Shown piece by piece: positions 12,927-25,972 of a stretch of DNA of 64,000 bases; the stretch's first letter is position 1; every line of letters starts with the position of its first letter. Origin of the DNA: Nyssa sinensis (Eukaryota; Streptophyta; Magnoliopsida; Cornales; Nyssaceae); assembly GCA_008638375.1 (NCBI GenBank), contig CM018031.1:8023062-8087061 (forward strand), in the 5' to 3' direction. The notes under the pieces are model-generated. The model did not search any database, was not told the DNA's origin, and saw only the letters and a list, made by a program, of their open reading frames with translations. Made by a program: the position numbers and the translations under genes.

Positions 12927-13392
12927 CCTTCAATTCGTACCTTTGATATCTCTACTATCTGTTGGTGAATTAAGGTTAGGATCATTAATTATCAAATGAA
13001 TTCATAAAATACTACTCAAAGGATTTTAAAATATGTTATTAGGATAACCAATACGATATACTAAAATACTTTAATATAGTATTGGTGTTTCTAAAATATG
13101 CTTCGAGGATAGTGACTAAGATAAGCCAAACTCAGCTAACTACTTGGCCCCTTCGGCTGCATTTTCATTTTCATTGTTTTGGAGTTGTTTTTATTTTTTA
13201 ATGACCTACTTGAAAAGATAAGTCATAACACGTCTAAGCAAGACAATATTAAAAAAATAACATACACAGTCATGGTGGTATACCAGTTTCATTTAAAAAT
13301 TTTGAGAAATCAGATAACAAGGCTGCCGCATCGAGTAGGTGCGGGCTGCGGCTATTCAGAAGAATAATCTTTGGCCTCCAAAGGCTGTCAGT

Positions 13393-14577
13393 CAGGGGCG
13401 GCTAAAAGGTAAGGTCACTAAAGCCCTAGCTTTAGGCCCTCAATTTTTTAGGCCTCATAAATTTTTTTTATATTTAAAAAAAATATTTATTATAATAAAA
13501 TAAATAAATCTTTTCGTCTTCTTAATTTCTCTCTTTTATTATACAACTATCACCTAATAACTACTTTTTGATAATATTTATTATCTTCTCGTTTATCTCA
13601 TTTTGCTTTTTCTAATAATTAATGTTCTTATTTTTTATTTATAAAATTCTTTCTTTAAGTCTAAAAATAACTCTACAACCTAACAACTTGATATATTTAA
13701 AAAAAAATATTCTGCGACCTGGCATTTTGGCAACGACTCCTGAGCTTCTCTCTTTTCTTCCTTTTTTTTTTTTTTCCTCCTTTCTCTGTTCAGCACCCAG
13801 CTGCCTCTTTTCTTTTCCTTTCCTAGTTCCCGCTCTCCGCACCCTTCTCTTCCCTTGTTTGCTTCAGTCGAGAGCTATCCTTTCTTCCTTATTTTATAAT
13901 CCTTCTTTTCTCTTTTTTTTTTCCTTGCCCAAGGCCCCAGCCGCGTTGCGGCTTTATTTTATTGACTTTGTTTTGTTTACTGTATTGGACTTTAGCGTTT
14001 TGCAAGTAAAACTATTTGGAGTTGGTGAGTTGCTGTGTGTGAGCCGTGAAATATTAGAAATTTTGATTAACTTCTTTTATGTTTGCTGAATCTGAAGACT
14101 AAATTGTTTCATAATCAGGTTCTATTATTCTAACTTTGAATTTTTTTAATTTAAAATTTATATTATCTTTTAAGACATATAATTAGGTTGCCTCTATTTT
14201 GTTTACTGTAATTAGCTCATTGAATCTTTGATTATTTATTTTGTATTAGCTATTAAAAATATATAAAATAATTGTTATAGAATAATGTTAATAATTCCTG
14301 TAACCGTTGCTTCGGCGGAAAGAAGTTTTTCAAAACTAAAATTAATAAAATCTTACTTAAGATCAACAATACCTCAAGAAAGATTAAATAGATTGGCAAT
14401 ACTATCAATTGAAAAAGAAATATTAGAAGAAATTCATTATAAGAATTTAATTAGTAATTTTGCTTATCAAAAAGCTAGAAAAATAAATTTTAAATAAAAA
14501 ATTTATAAATTTTAATAATAAAAAAGTCTCATTTTATAATTTTGCTTTAGGCGTCTGACTGTGTTGAGCCGCCCTTG
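13393..14577 (+). mobile_element. hAT transposon remnant, internally deleted
   Basis: A 1185-bp insertion with an exact 8-bp target duplication, CTGTCAGT, at 13385-13392 and 14578-14585. Sister units show the empty site (for example 7083). The ends are inverted: CAGGGGCGGCT on the left, and CAAGGGCGGCT on reading the right end backwards. Only the end of a transposase gene remains inside. The 13622-14089 reading frame is low-complexity and is not considered a gene. Confidence 0.85.
14285..14497 (+). pseudogene. hAT transposase C-terminal dimerisation fragment
   Basis: A 70-aa reading frame matching the last part of plant hAT transposases of the TTF-type zinc-finger group. It has the hallmark VASAERSFSKLKLIKSYLRS followed by ERLNRLAILSIEKE, which is the dimerisation region. 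The N-terminal zinc finger and the RNase H-like catalytic region are missing, so it cannot be active. It lies within the hAT remnant and in its sense orientation. The first residues may come from intron or filler sequence. Confidence 0.8.
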
Positions 14578-15227
14578 CTGTCAGTTCCTTCGGCTAAGTT
14601 GGAGCAGTTGTTAGCCTTTCATTTTGCTGAAACTTGATTTTCTGTTTTGTTTCCCACTTGTTTCCATTGACCAAAGAAAAAACAAGAAACAAGGAAGAAA
14701 TGCAAGGCTGGGTCAACATTCTAGAAAGAAAGAACTCAACTTTGGCAGCTTTATATTTCAATTCTGCAACTTGTTGGAGTAAAGACCAGTCATTTTGGGT
14801 TCAAGTTGCAAAAATAACTTCTTTGCTTGCATGTGTAAATTTGCGTATATCTAACCCTCTCCAGACTATGCAATAGCAAGAGTCTAAAGAAATGTTGGAA
14901 GGAAGGCATGCTGATGCCATGAGAATTCTGCTGTCTTGCCCTCAGGTCAAATGTAAAGTTGCAGGAATCATAAAGTCCATAAGTGAAATATATCAACTGT
15001 AGCTTACATGAGGTGTCCAAACATTTGAACACACAATCCTCTGTTATGCAAAATTCAGTCATGCTCTGTGAAAAAAAAAAAGAAGAAAAAGTGCATTTTA
15101 ACCTCAAAGGGATCATGATATATCAGAGTCTCTGGCCTGGAAAATATTGAGGAAACGGGAATAAAAAGGGCATGTGGCCTGTGGATGATGCTTGTTCCCA
15201 TGACTTTTCCTCATAGCATCATGTAAC
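14578..15227. other. Duplicated spacer right of the hAT remnant
   Basis: Short-unit spacer, collinear with 7086-7734 and 17710-18355. No gene is seen. Confidence 0.55.
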
Positions 15228-15399
15228 CAATGGCGGATCCAAACCATTGACGTAGAGGCGAAAGCATAAAAACTGAAATTTAAGGGGATTTCTTATAAAA
15301 ATATGAAAATTTTGGGAGGGCGATTCCTAATTTGCATAAAATTTTCTACAAAAAAGAGGGGTAAAAAATCAAATTTCTAAAATTCTGGAGGCTCCTCCC
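15228..15399. mobile_element. hAT-type MITE, right end deleted
   Basis: Same MITE as at 7735, with left target sequence CATGTAAC at 15220-15227. The copy stops at GGCTCCTCCC and passes directly into the flank that begins CATGGTTGCTTC. The other units have several hundred bases between these points. CCTCCC is present on both sides in intact units, suggesting a microhomology deletion. Confidence 0.75.
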
Positions 15400-16376
15400 A
15401 TGGTTGCTTCTGTTGGCTCCTGAGGAGGCCTTTGCACCACTTTATCTTCATCAATGAACTTTAATTGCCATTTGGGAATTGTACCAAATGAAAAAAAAAA
15501 AAATCAAGAAATTTAGCCTTAGTTCAAACTTTAGCATTTGCTTCTTGACATGCTTTAAGTCACTGATTTACTTAGATAACTAATGAACCTTATCAATTAG
15601 ACTTTTTCAAATTTAGTAATGGTGCCACCTACAGAAAATGATTCTTCTCGCGATCTTATCTTGGCTCTTGGAAAAGTACTCTTCATTTAAAATAGGTTCA
15701 AGCTGGAGTAAAGCCAGCCATAGCATACAACAATTGAGACGTCAATTAAATAATTGGAATGCAATATTAAAAAAAATAAAATTGGAAAAGGGTTTGCTCT
15801 AATTAAAATTTGTTCCTATCCATCACTATAAAGACTTTGAAGAGGTAATAACTGGAATGTGAACTTGAGCAGTGTTCATGGTTGTAATAGTCACAGATTA
15901 GTTTCAATATTATTAGTGACTAATAAATTGTGAAGTTTTAGCATGTAACTGTGATGGAAATGGAAATAGGCTCGTGCCATAAACTTGGATGTCCCAAGTT
16001 TAATCCACCACGCTTGCAAGTCACGAGGTTTCAGGGCTACCTCATGAGCAAGGAATGGAAATACTCAGAAAATTGAGCTGGAAACTAGCAATTAATCATA
16101 GACAATGCCACCATCACTCAAAGCAAACTGCTTGATTCCCAAAAGATTTTTAGTATAATTATTAAGAAATAGTACAATATATGGACTATTCAATCAAATC
16201 TGGCAATACAAGAAACCGATCACGATGACAATCCCACTGGACTTTTTGCCGTTATTATCAAAGCCAAAGGCAGTTCATGCCATGGAAGAAACACCAAGAA
16301 AACTGACACCAACAACTAATGATACACAGGCACTCTAAGGAAACAATATCTCAATGTAGACAAAAGCCAGCATTAA

Positions 16377-16948
16377 CTAGTAGGCATCAGGATTTGCCAA
16401 GAGGTAGGCTTCCACAGCCTTGAACATTCCGGAGGCCTTTTCTTTGCCACTCTTAATATGCTCTTCTGTGATCTGAACATCACCTTTGGTGTGATATTTA
16501 CTGCTGTTCTTGCAGATGGATCCACCATCAGGGCAGGCCGAGATTTTGATCTCATAAGAGATTGACTCAAGTGTGCCCATCAATGCATCTCCTTCGATTA
16601 TGCTGTAACTGTAGGTGAAGTTCTCCTTGTCAATCCCATCAACCCGGTGCTTCACACTCTTGAATTGGCTGCCTGCATGTCAACAAAAAGAAGAAACCTC
16701 TTAATTTTCTTTGTTATTTTTGAGTAAATCGTATGACACAATAGTGATGATGATAAAAACTAACCTTCACCGAAAGTGATCAGCTTGATGGTACCAGCTT
16801 CTCCATTTCCTTCAATGATTTCAACACTCTTAATAGCCTGTGGCAGGATCTTGGGAATGAGGTTGTCAGCGTCAAGAACAAAGGCTTTGAACATCTTGGC
16901 TGCTGGGATTGAGGAAGTGACCTCCATATCATAAGTAATGACACCCAT
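16377..16948 (-). CDS. PR-10 copy 4, type A (intact)
   Basis: Complete 159-aa PR-10 gene. Exon 1 is 16948-16765 and exon 2 is 16672-16377, with a 92-bp intron. It carries glutamate at loop position 50 (shared with copy 2) and cysteine instead of serine at 108, giving [12 protein letters not shown], so a second cysteine sits close to C115. The other ligand and loop residues are kept. The start codon is followed by GGTGTC as in the other copies. A TATA box is at 17069-17062. Flanks match copy 2, so this is a short-unit duplicate. Confidence 0.95.
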
Positions 16949-18355
16949 GGTGCTTCAGGAGTTTGAAAATGATCAAAGGAAGAAGAAGAAGAAAAATAAG
17001 GAAGATGGATGGGTTTGTAAGGAGGTTATGGTGCTATGAAAATGCGAGAGTTAGAGTGTGGTATTTATAGAGTGTGGTTGAAGGTTCCCTTGTGTGAACA
17101 AGAATAAAAAAATACCCAATTGATTCCAAGTGGTAAGCATTGTCTGCTCATTCAAATTATGAATGAAAGCCTTGAAATCAAAGTCTATGGTAAGGATTTG
17201 TCTGCCTATGACTTGCAATAAATTATTGGAATTCAACAATAATTGCGGGTCCTTCAATTCCTATCTTTGATATCTCTACTATCTATTGGTGAATTAAGGT
17301 TAGGATCATTAATTATCAAATGAATTCAGAAAATACTACTCATATGATTTTAAAATATATTATTAGGATAACCAATACTATATACTATAATACTTTAATA
17401 TAGTATTGGTGTTTATAAAATATGCTTTGAGGATAATGACTACGATAAGCCAAACTCAGCCAACTACTTGGCCCCTTTGGCTGCATGTTCATTTTCATTG
17501 TTTTGTAGTCGTTTTTATTTTTTAATGACCTACTTGAAAAGATAAGGTTATAACACGTCTGACAAGACAACATTAAAAAGATAACATACACTGTCATGGT
17601 GGTGTACCAGTTTCATTTAAAAATTTTGAGAGATCAGATAACAAGGCTGTGCATTGGGTAGCTGCGGGCTGCGGCTATTCAGAAGAATAATCTTTGGCCT
17701 CCAATGGCTGTCAGTCCCTTCCGCTGAGTTGGAGCAGTTGTTAGCCTTTCATTTTGCTGAAACTTGATTTTCTGTTTTGTTTCCCACTTGTTTCCATTGA
17801 CCAAAGAAAAAACAAGAAACAAGGAAGAAATGCAAGGCTGGGTCAACATTCTAGAAAGAAAGAACTCAACTTTGGCAGCTCGATATTTCAATTCTGCAAC
17901 TTGTTGGAGTAAAGACCAGTCATTTTGAGTTCGAGTTGCAGAAATAACCTCTCAACTTGCATGTGTAAATTTGAGTATATCTAACCCTCTCCAGACTCTG
18001 CAATAGCAAAGGTCTAAAGAAATGTTGAAGGAAGTCATGCTGATGCCATGAGAATTCTGCTGTCTTGCCCTCAGATCAAATGTAAAGTTGCAGGAATCAT
18101 AAAGTCCATAAGTGAAATATATCAACTGTAGCTTAATGAGGTGTCCAAACATTTGAACACACAATCCTCTGTTATGCAAAATTCAGTCATGCACTGTTAA
18201 AAAAAAGAAGAGGAAAACGAGCAGTTTAACCTCAAAGGGATCATGATATATCAGAGTCTCTGGCCTGGAAAATATTGAGGAAAAGGGAATAAAAAGGGCA
18301 TGTGGCCTGAGGATGATGCTTGTTCCCATGACTTTTCCCCATAGCATCATGTAAC
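16949..18355. other. Upstream spacer of PR-10 copy 4
   Basis: Duplicated short-unit spacer, collinear with 6328-7734. Apart from the promoter TATA box no gene or RNA is recognised. Confidence 0.6.
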
Positions 18356-18553
18356 CAATGGCGGATCGAAACCATTGACATGGGGGCAAAAGCATAAAAA
18401 TTGAAATTTAAAGGAATCTCTTATAAAAATATGAAAATTTTGGGACGGCCATTCCTAATTTGCATAAAAATTTCTATAAAAAAGAGGAGTAAAAAATCAA
18501 ATTTCCAAAATTTTGGAGGCTCCTCCCGCAGGACCCCCTCATATCCGCCATTG
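18356..18553. mobile_element. hAT-type MITE, copy in unit 4
   Basis: Full 198-bp copy with target duplication CATGTAAC at 18348-18355 and 18554-18561. It has the same termini as the copy at 7735 and no coding content. Sharing the same site shows it moved by segmental duplication and not by fresh insertion. Confidence 0.8.
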
Positions 18554-19979
18554 CATGTAACAAAAACAGCAATTGCACTGAGCATTGTTTAATTTGCAAG
18601 TCAGTTGACAAGAACAGGGAGCAGACAGCTTTGTTTAATTTAATAGTATGATCCCCACCTTAATAAAGTTTAACTGGCAAATGAATTGGTTATAATTTTT
18701 GCAAAGTCTTGGCAAAGAATTTGCAAAGAGATTCACCTATTTCACTTGTCACTGTCTGTCACTATTAAAACTCAAGAAGATTTTGACAAGTATTACCTAT
18801 AGTATATAGTCCTCTTTCTTCTTAGAAAAATGCTATGTAACAGATTTTCTTAATGAATTTTTTCACTCCTAAATAAAAACAAGCGGTTTCACACGTATTT
18901 ATATAAGAAAAATGATAAACATAACGGAATTTTCTCAGTCTCGGACACAAGATTTCCTCCCATGGTTGCTTCTGTTGGCCCCTGAGGAGACCTTTGCACC
19001 ACTTTATCTTTATCAATCAACTTTAATTGCCATTTGGGAATTGTACCAAATAAAAAAAAAAAAAAAAAGCCATTTGGGAAAAAAAAAATCAAGAAATTTG
19101 GACTGAGTTCAAACTTTAGCATCTGCTTCTTGACATGCTTTAAGTCACTGATTTACTTAGTTAACTAATGAACCTTATCAGTTAGACTTTTTCAAATTTA
19201 GCAATGGTGCTGCCTACAGAAAATGATTCTTCTTGCGATTTTATCTTGGCTCTTGGAAAAGTAATCTTCATTCAAGCTGGAGTAAAGCCAGCCATATCAT
19301 ACAACAATTGACACGTCAATTAAATAATTGGAATGCAATATTAAAAAAAAATAAAATTTGAAAAGGGTTTGCTCTAATTAAAATTTGTTCCTATCAGTCA
19401 CTGTAAAGACTTTGAAGAGGTAGCAACTGGAATGTGAACTTGATCACTGTTCATGGTTCTAATAGTCACAGATTAGTTTCAACATTATTAGTGACTAATA
19501 AATTGTGAAGTTTTAGGATGTAAATGTGATGGAAATGGAAATGAGCTTGGGTGGTAGGCAAGTAGGCTCGAAAGATATGTCATTAATTAAGAGTTCCCGG
19601 GTTTAATCTACCACGCTTGCGAGTCATGTGGTTTCAGAGCTACCTCATGAGGAGGGAATGGAAATACTCAGAAAATTGAGCTGGAAACTAGCAATTAATC
19701 ATAGACAATGCCACCATCACTCAAAGCAAACTGCTTAATTCCCAAAAGATTTTTAGTATAATTATTAAGAAATAGTACAATATATGGACTATTCAATCAA
19801 ATCTGGCAATACAAGAAACCGATCACGATGACAATCCCACTGGACTTTTTGCCCTTATTATCAAAGCCAAAGGCAGTTCATGCCATGGAAGAAAAACCAA
19901 GAAAGCTGACACCAATAACTAATGATACACAGGCACTCTAAGGAAACAATATCTCAATGTAGACAATAGGCAGCATTAA

Positions 19980-20558
19980 CTAGTAGGCATCAGGATTTGC
20001 CAAGAGGTAGGCTTCCACAGCCTTGAACATTCCGGAGGCCTTTTCTTTGCCACTCTTAATATGCTCTTCTGTGATCTGAACATCACCTTTGGTGTGATAT
20101 TTGCTGCTGTTCTTGCAGATGGATCCACCATCAGGGGAGGCTGAGATTTTGATCTCATAAGAGATTGACTCAAGTGTGCCCATCAATGCATCTCCTTCGA
20201 TTATGCTGTAACTGTAGGTGAAGTTCTCCTTGTCAATCCCATCAACGCGGTGCTTCACGCTCTTGAATTGGCTGCCTGAAGCATATCAACAAAAGAAGAA
20301 GAAAAACTTTTTAATTTTCTTTTTCCTTTTCAAGTAAATTGTATGACACAATAGCGATGATGATAAAAACTAACCTTCACCGAAAGTGATCAGCTTGATG
20401 GTACCAGCATCTCCATTTCCTTCAATAATTTCAACACTCTTAATAGCCTGTGGCAAGATCTTGGGAATGAGGTTGTCAGCGTCAAGAACAAAGGCTTTGA
20501 ACATCTTGGCTGCTGGGATTGAGGAAGTGACCTCCATATCATAAGTAATGACACCCAT
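19980..20558 (-). CDS. PR-10 copy 5, type A (intact)
   Basis: Complete 159-aa PR-10 gene. Exon 1 is 20558-20375 and exon 2 is 20275-19980, with a 99-bp intron. The predicted protein is identical to copy 7 and one residue from copy 3. The loop is GNGDAGTIK, with the acidic D50 where most family members have glycine. A TATA box is at 20682-20675. The gene is the first of a two-gene unit of about 7.6 kb (copies 5 and 6), repeated as copies 7 and 8. Confidence 0.95.
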
Positions 20559-23500
20559 GATGCTTCAAGAGTTTGAAAATGATCGAAGGAAGAAGAGGAA
20601 GAAGAAAAGTAAGGAAGATGGATGGGTTTGTAAGGAGGTTATGGTGCTATGGAAATGTGAGAGTTAGAGAGTGGTATTTATAGAGTGAGGTTGAAGGTTC
20701 CCTTGTGTGAACAAAAATAAAAAAAGACGCAATTGATTCCAAGTGGTAAGCATTGTCTGCTCATGCAAACGGAGAATGAAAGCCTTGAAATCAAAGTCTA
20801 CGGTAAGGATTTGTCTACTTATGACTTTGCAATAAATTATTGGATTGTCTTCTCATGCCTCGCAATAAATGATTGGAATTCAGCAATCACCCGTCTTTCA
20901 AATTTTAAAATTATTTCATAAATATTGTATGATTTTAATATTTTATAAATTTATGTAAAATTTATTATATTGCAAAAATTATACAAAATGTTACATGCAT
21001 ATAACGAAGTCATAAAAAACTTCTCATTGAATTCCTACCTTTGATATCTCCAACATCTAATAGCAAAAGTTAAGAATCATTCATTAAATTATCAAATGAA
21101 ATCTGATCGTAGAGTAGTTTTAACCTTTTGATTGGTTCTTGGCTGTTGTAATACCAGCATCAGAAAATACAACTCCAATATGTTTTTAAAATAAGTTTTG
21201 AGAATAACCAATACTATATACACTATAATACTTTAATATAGTATTGGTCTTTCTAAAGTATGTTATGAGGATAATGACTAAGACGAGTCAAACTTAACAA
21301 GAATTTGACGGAGCTAATTATACAGAATTCATATTTAAAAAACTCTTAATCAATTGTTGTGTACCGGCTCTATTCAAGAATTTTTGAACGCCTCCATGGC
21401 TGTCTGTTCATTCAGCTGAGTTGGAGCAGTTGTCAGCCTTTCATTTTGCTGAACCTTGATTTCTGTTTTGTTTCCAATGACCAAAGAAGAAAGAAATGCA
21501 AGGCTAGGTCAACATTCTAGAAAGAAAGAAGTCAACTTTGACAGATATTTATATTTCAAATCTAAAACTTGTTGGATTAAAGACCAGCCATTGCATGCAA
21601 TTTACGTAGTCAATTAAATAGAATGCAATCTTTCACAAATAATTAAAATTTTTAAAACAAGAGGTAAATATTTATTTATTTATTTTTGTGAAAAATTAGT
21701 CAATTGATAGGATTATAAGTATTAAATTTCATTAACCCATCGTCCTTAAAAACTATACTACTTTTTTTTTTTCTGTTTTAAAAATTTGTAAAATCAAACA
21801 AATAATAACACAAGACCACTGCAAGTTTCGACACAGAGGAGGCAGTGCAGGCAGCCCACCATGATTGACTTCGGTGGGGGTGGGGCTGGTATTCACGGAG
21901 GGTGATGATGCCACATGAACTGAATCCAATTGATGATAAAATTTCGAAATATATATATAGTATAACCTCTCAAATTATCGCATCCCCATGTGTGTGTGTG
22001 TGTGTGTGTATATAGGCACTTGACTTGAGGGCAGAGGCATCAATATTGACCAGCCGACTTCATTGTGGGTACTAGGTTGAATTAGACATTTGACAACCGA
22101 ATGTAACTCTTTTTTCACACAACTTATTTATTGATTGTCCCGAATTAATGGTATAGAATGACTGAATAATTAATTTGCTGAACCAAACTTGTGCATGTCA
22201 AAGGAGTCTCATCAAATCAAATGGTAATTTTTCCTTTACAGTAACCATCAAATACAATGCATGCATATTGAGCGATGCTATAGTTTTCTACATATTTTCT
22301 ATATAAATTATCCGTACACTTGTACAAGTAAGATCTACTTAGGTGGGAGCTCAAGCTGAGTGCGTCCTGTTTATGTGAATATTAGAATAATTTGTAAAAA
22401 AAATGTGTAAAATTTTTTAGCATTAGTGATACATATTTAACAATCTCATGTATATCGACACATATTCAGATTCTAGAATAAAGTTAAGAAGGCATAGTTG
22501 GTCATTTGTGTATATAGACACTTTATTTTATTATATGATATAATGTGATTGTTTCTTATAAATTTTAACATTTTTTTATGAAAAAGTTATTTATTGAAAA
22601 TTATGAAAATATTATAAAATTTACATAAAAAAGTTTTATGAGCAGGTAATTCATGGGTTTTTTAGCTTTTATCCCATGGCTTCCTCCACTAGAGCTGCCC
22701 ATGAGGTTGCCCAATGAGCAATCTATAGATATGCTCTTGTTCCATGTAAAGTGGCTCACTGCTAAGTTACTTCATAATTACTTGGTCCTGGGCATGTTTC
22801 TCTCAAGTAGGGGAGCAAATCACATGAATTAATATATTTAATTTTTGAATAAATTATACTGACCTCTCTTTTGAGATTTTTAAAATTATATTATTATCTC
22901 TTATTTTTACTAAAATTATATTGACCTCCTCTCTAGTCATTTTTTTTTAAATGACAAAATTATCTTTTCATGTTTTTTTTTCTTCAATTTTGACCAATTT
23001 TTTTTAAACTTTTTTTTCCATTTTAAATAAAGAAAAGTTAAGGTAAATAACTTATTTTTATTTTATATAAAAATAAATTTAAGATTTAATCAATAATTAT
23101 TTGAAAATGAAAAAAAAAATTGAAAAAATATAAACAAAAAAAGGGTAGTTTTGTCACTTTGAATTTTTTTTTTAACTAAATGGGTATTTTTAAATGGTCA
23201 AAAATTTCACAGAAGGACAGTTTAATTTAGGCTTAATTTTTTTTAGCTTTAGCTTGCCAAAGCATGAAGTGAAGCTTTATTCTCAACTTGAAAGGTTCAC
23301 TGTTCAAGTGAAGTCTATAAATAAATCATCTCTCAGGTTGATAATTTATAGGACAAATCGTCTCTTTTAGTGTCAGATTTTCTAATTTCCTCGCAATCTG
23401 TTTGGAAAAGACACAACTGATTCAAATCAATAAAGTTTTAAATCTTAAAATGTTTGTATATATGTAACTTTTAACGATATTAAAATTTGTAATTATGATG

Positions 23501-23855
23501 ATTAAAACCTGACTGAAAATGGGTAATGATTAGGTATGAATGCCAAATGAAAGGCAGATAAATGAAGATAGAAATACTCAGAAAATTGAGCCAAAAACTT
23601 GGAAATCTATACACAATTTCCTCATCATTCTTCACAGCAAATTGTTTATTCCCAAAATATTTTCATTACTCTCTTAAAAAAAAGAAAAAAAACACAACAT
23701 GGACTCTTCAAACAAATGTAACAATACAAGTCTTTTTTTTCCCCCTCATTATCCAGCCCAAGGGAGTTTAAGCCAGGGATGAAAATACAGAAAGCCACAC
23801 ATTTTAACTAAAGACACAAAAGACTCGCATAAATAGTGAGATCAGGCAGCATTAA
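20559..23855. other. Long-unit spacer between copies 5 and 6
   Basis: No gene is seen. It is collinear with 28175-31661 and, in part, with 9922-12926. It contains a TG repeat near 21990-22008, AT-rich tracts and poly-T runs. Reading frames are short and not conserved. Confidence 0.6.
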
Positions 23856-24555
23856 TTAGCAAGCATCAGGATGTGCCAATAGGTAAGCTTCAACTGCCTT
23901 GAACATGCCAGAGGCCTTTTCTTTACCACTCTTAATTTGCTCCTCTGTGATTTGGGCATCATTTTTGGTGTAATACTTGCCGCTGTTCTTGCAGATGGAT
24001 CCTCCATCAGGAGAGGCTGAGATTTTGATCTCATAGTGAGATTGATTCAAGTCCACCTATCAAAGCATCACCTTCAATTATGCTATAGCTGTACTGTGAA
24101 ATTCTCCTTGTCTATTCCATCAATCTTGTGCTTCACACTCTTGAATTGGCTACCTACATATATATCAACAAAGACATATTTTATACTTTTTTCTGGGTAT
24201 ATAGATTTTATGACAATACACTAAGACAATTAAAGATTTTTTTAATTATTTCAACAAAAGATTTCAACCAATTATTTTAAAAACTTAAACTGTTGTATTA
24301 AATTATTTTAACACAACGTACTGGACAACTGGGTTTCTAAGAAGAAGATGGTGATGATAATAGAAGTTAACCTTCGCCAAAAGTGACCAGCTTGATGCTT
24401 CCAGGCCCTCCATCTCCTTCAATGAGTTCAGCACTCTTAATAGCCAATGGCAAGATCTTGGGGATGAGGGTGTCAGCATCAAGGACAAAGGCCTTGAACA
24501 TCTTGGCTGGGGGGATAGAGGAGGTGATTTCAACATCATAAGAGATGACACCCAT
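23856..24555 (-). pseudogene. PR-10 copy 6, frameshifted pseudogene
   Basis: Exon 1 (24555-24372) is intact and encodes the same 61 residues as copy 8. Exon 2 (24153-23856) is 298 nt instead of 296, with two extra single bases relative to copy 8 near 24094 and 24036. The first shifts the frame and brings a stop at 24085-24083, so the product would end after about 84 residues, before the signature region and the C-terminal helix. The 218-bp intron matches copy 8 and has a TAG acceptor. Downstream of the shifts the reading frame is otherwise clean, so decay is recent, or the bases are assembly errors. Confidence 0.85.
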
Positions 24556-25972
24556 TATATCTTAAGAGTTTGAAAAAGATCAAAGGAAGAAGAAGAAGGA
24601 TTGATTGTTTGGTAATGAGGTCTTGGTGCAAGGAATATGGGGGAACTAGAGGTGCTATTTATGGAGTGAGGCTACCAGCTCCCTTGTCAAAAATATATTA
24701 GAAAATATTTAGTTGATTCCAAAATGTCCTAATCTTCATTATTCTCTTAAATTATTTCATTTTTTTTTGTCTGACGGAATATAAAGTATATTGTACAATA
24801 ATTACTTTAGAAACTCATAATTATCTCAATTCTTGTTCATGAGAAACCCAACAAACCAGAAAACAACAACAACTATAAAAATGAAACTTAATCTAAAACT
24901 GAAAATAAGAAATAAAATACACAAATGGGAGAGTGAAATGACCTCTTTAAGAAATCGCAAGTTATCAACCGAATTAGTCACAGGTAGCTAAAGTATTTCA
25001 TTAAAATAAATGCAAGTAACAAAATTGCATATTTTAACTATCAAAGTCTTAATAATCAATTGAGAAACCCTTAATTTCAGCACTTGAATGGCAAAATTTC
25101 TACAAACACATGACTTGCTAATAAATAATTGGAATTTATCAATCACGGGTCTCTCTATTATCTAAAAGATTAGGATTTTCATCAAATAATTTCGACACAT
25201 AAAATGGCAAATATCTTTGAATTAGTTTTAAATGACGTTGTTTTGTTATTTCAAGTGGCTGCATACATGTAACTAACTTTTCTTTAAATCTTGTATGGTG
25301 GAATCTATTGCATTGAACTAATTTTTTTTATATTTTCATTTTAAAAAATTAAATTTTTACAAAAACACGTGTTTGATTATTTGATTAGACTTTTAAAATA
25401 ACTTTTCCAATGACCAAAGAAAAAACAAGAAACAAGGAAGAAATGCAAGGCTGGGTCAACATTCTAGAAAGAAAGAACTCAACTTTGGCAGCTTTATATA
25501 TATTTCAATTCTGCAACTTGTTGGAACAAAGACCGGTCATTCTGAGTTCGAGTTGCAGAAATAACCTCTCAACTTGCATGTGTAAATTTGAGTATATCTA
25601 ATCTTCTCTAGACTCCTGCAGTAGCTAGAGTCTAAAGAAATGTTGAAGGAAGGCATGCTGATGCCATGGGAATTCTGCTATCTTGCCCTCAGATCAAATG
25701 TAAAGTTGCAGGAATCATAAAGTCCATAAGTGAAATATATCAACTGTAGCTTACATGAGGTGTCCAAACATTTGAACACAATCCTCCGTTATGCAAAATT
25801 CAGTCATGCACTGTTTAAAAAAAAAGGAGGAAAACGAGCATTTTAACCTCCAAGGGATCATGATATATCGGAGTCTCTGGCCTGGAAAATATTGAGGAAA
25901 AGGGAATAAAAAGGGGATGTGGTCTGTGGATGATGCTTGTTCCCATGACTTTTCCTCATAGCATCATGTAAC
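24556..25972. other. Flank of copy 6 and duplication junction
   Basis: From 24556 to about 25404 it matches 32360-33220 upstream of copy 8. From about 25404 it matches short-unit spacer at 17791 onward. No gene is seen. Confidence 0.6.

Larger units (their letters stand above)
17791..25404. repeat. Tandem segmental duplication, left copy
   Basis: About 7.6 kb carrying copies 5 and 6. It is repeated in direct orientation from about 25404 to 33220, carrying copies 7 and 8. The motif CCAAAGAAAAAACAAGAAAC begins at 17801 and again at 25413, an offset of 7612, and the start codons of copies 5 and 7 are 7616 apart. The right limit is set where the match after copy 6 switches to spacer sequence. 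Confidence 0.8.

Noticed and set aside
13622..14089. 155-codon reading frame inside the hAT remnant
   Set aside because: Low-complexity Phe/Leu/Ser-rich translation of a pyrimidine-rich stretch, with no family resemblance. It is upstream filler or intron of the deleted transposase.
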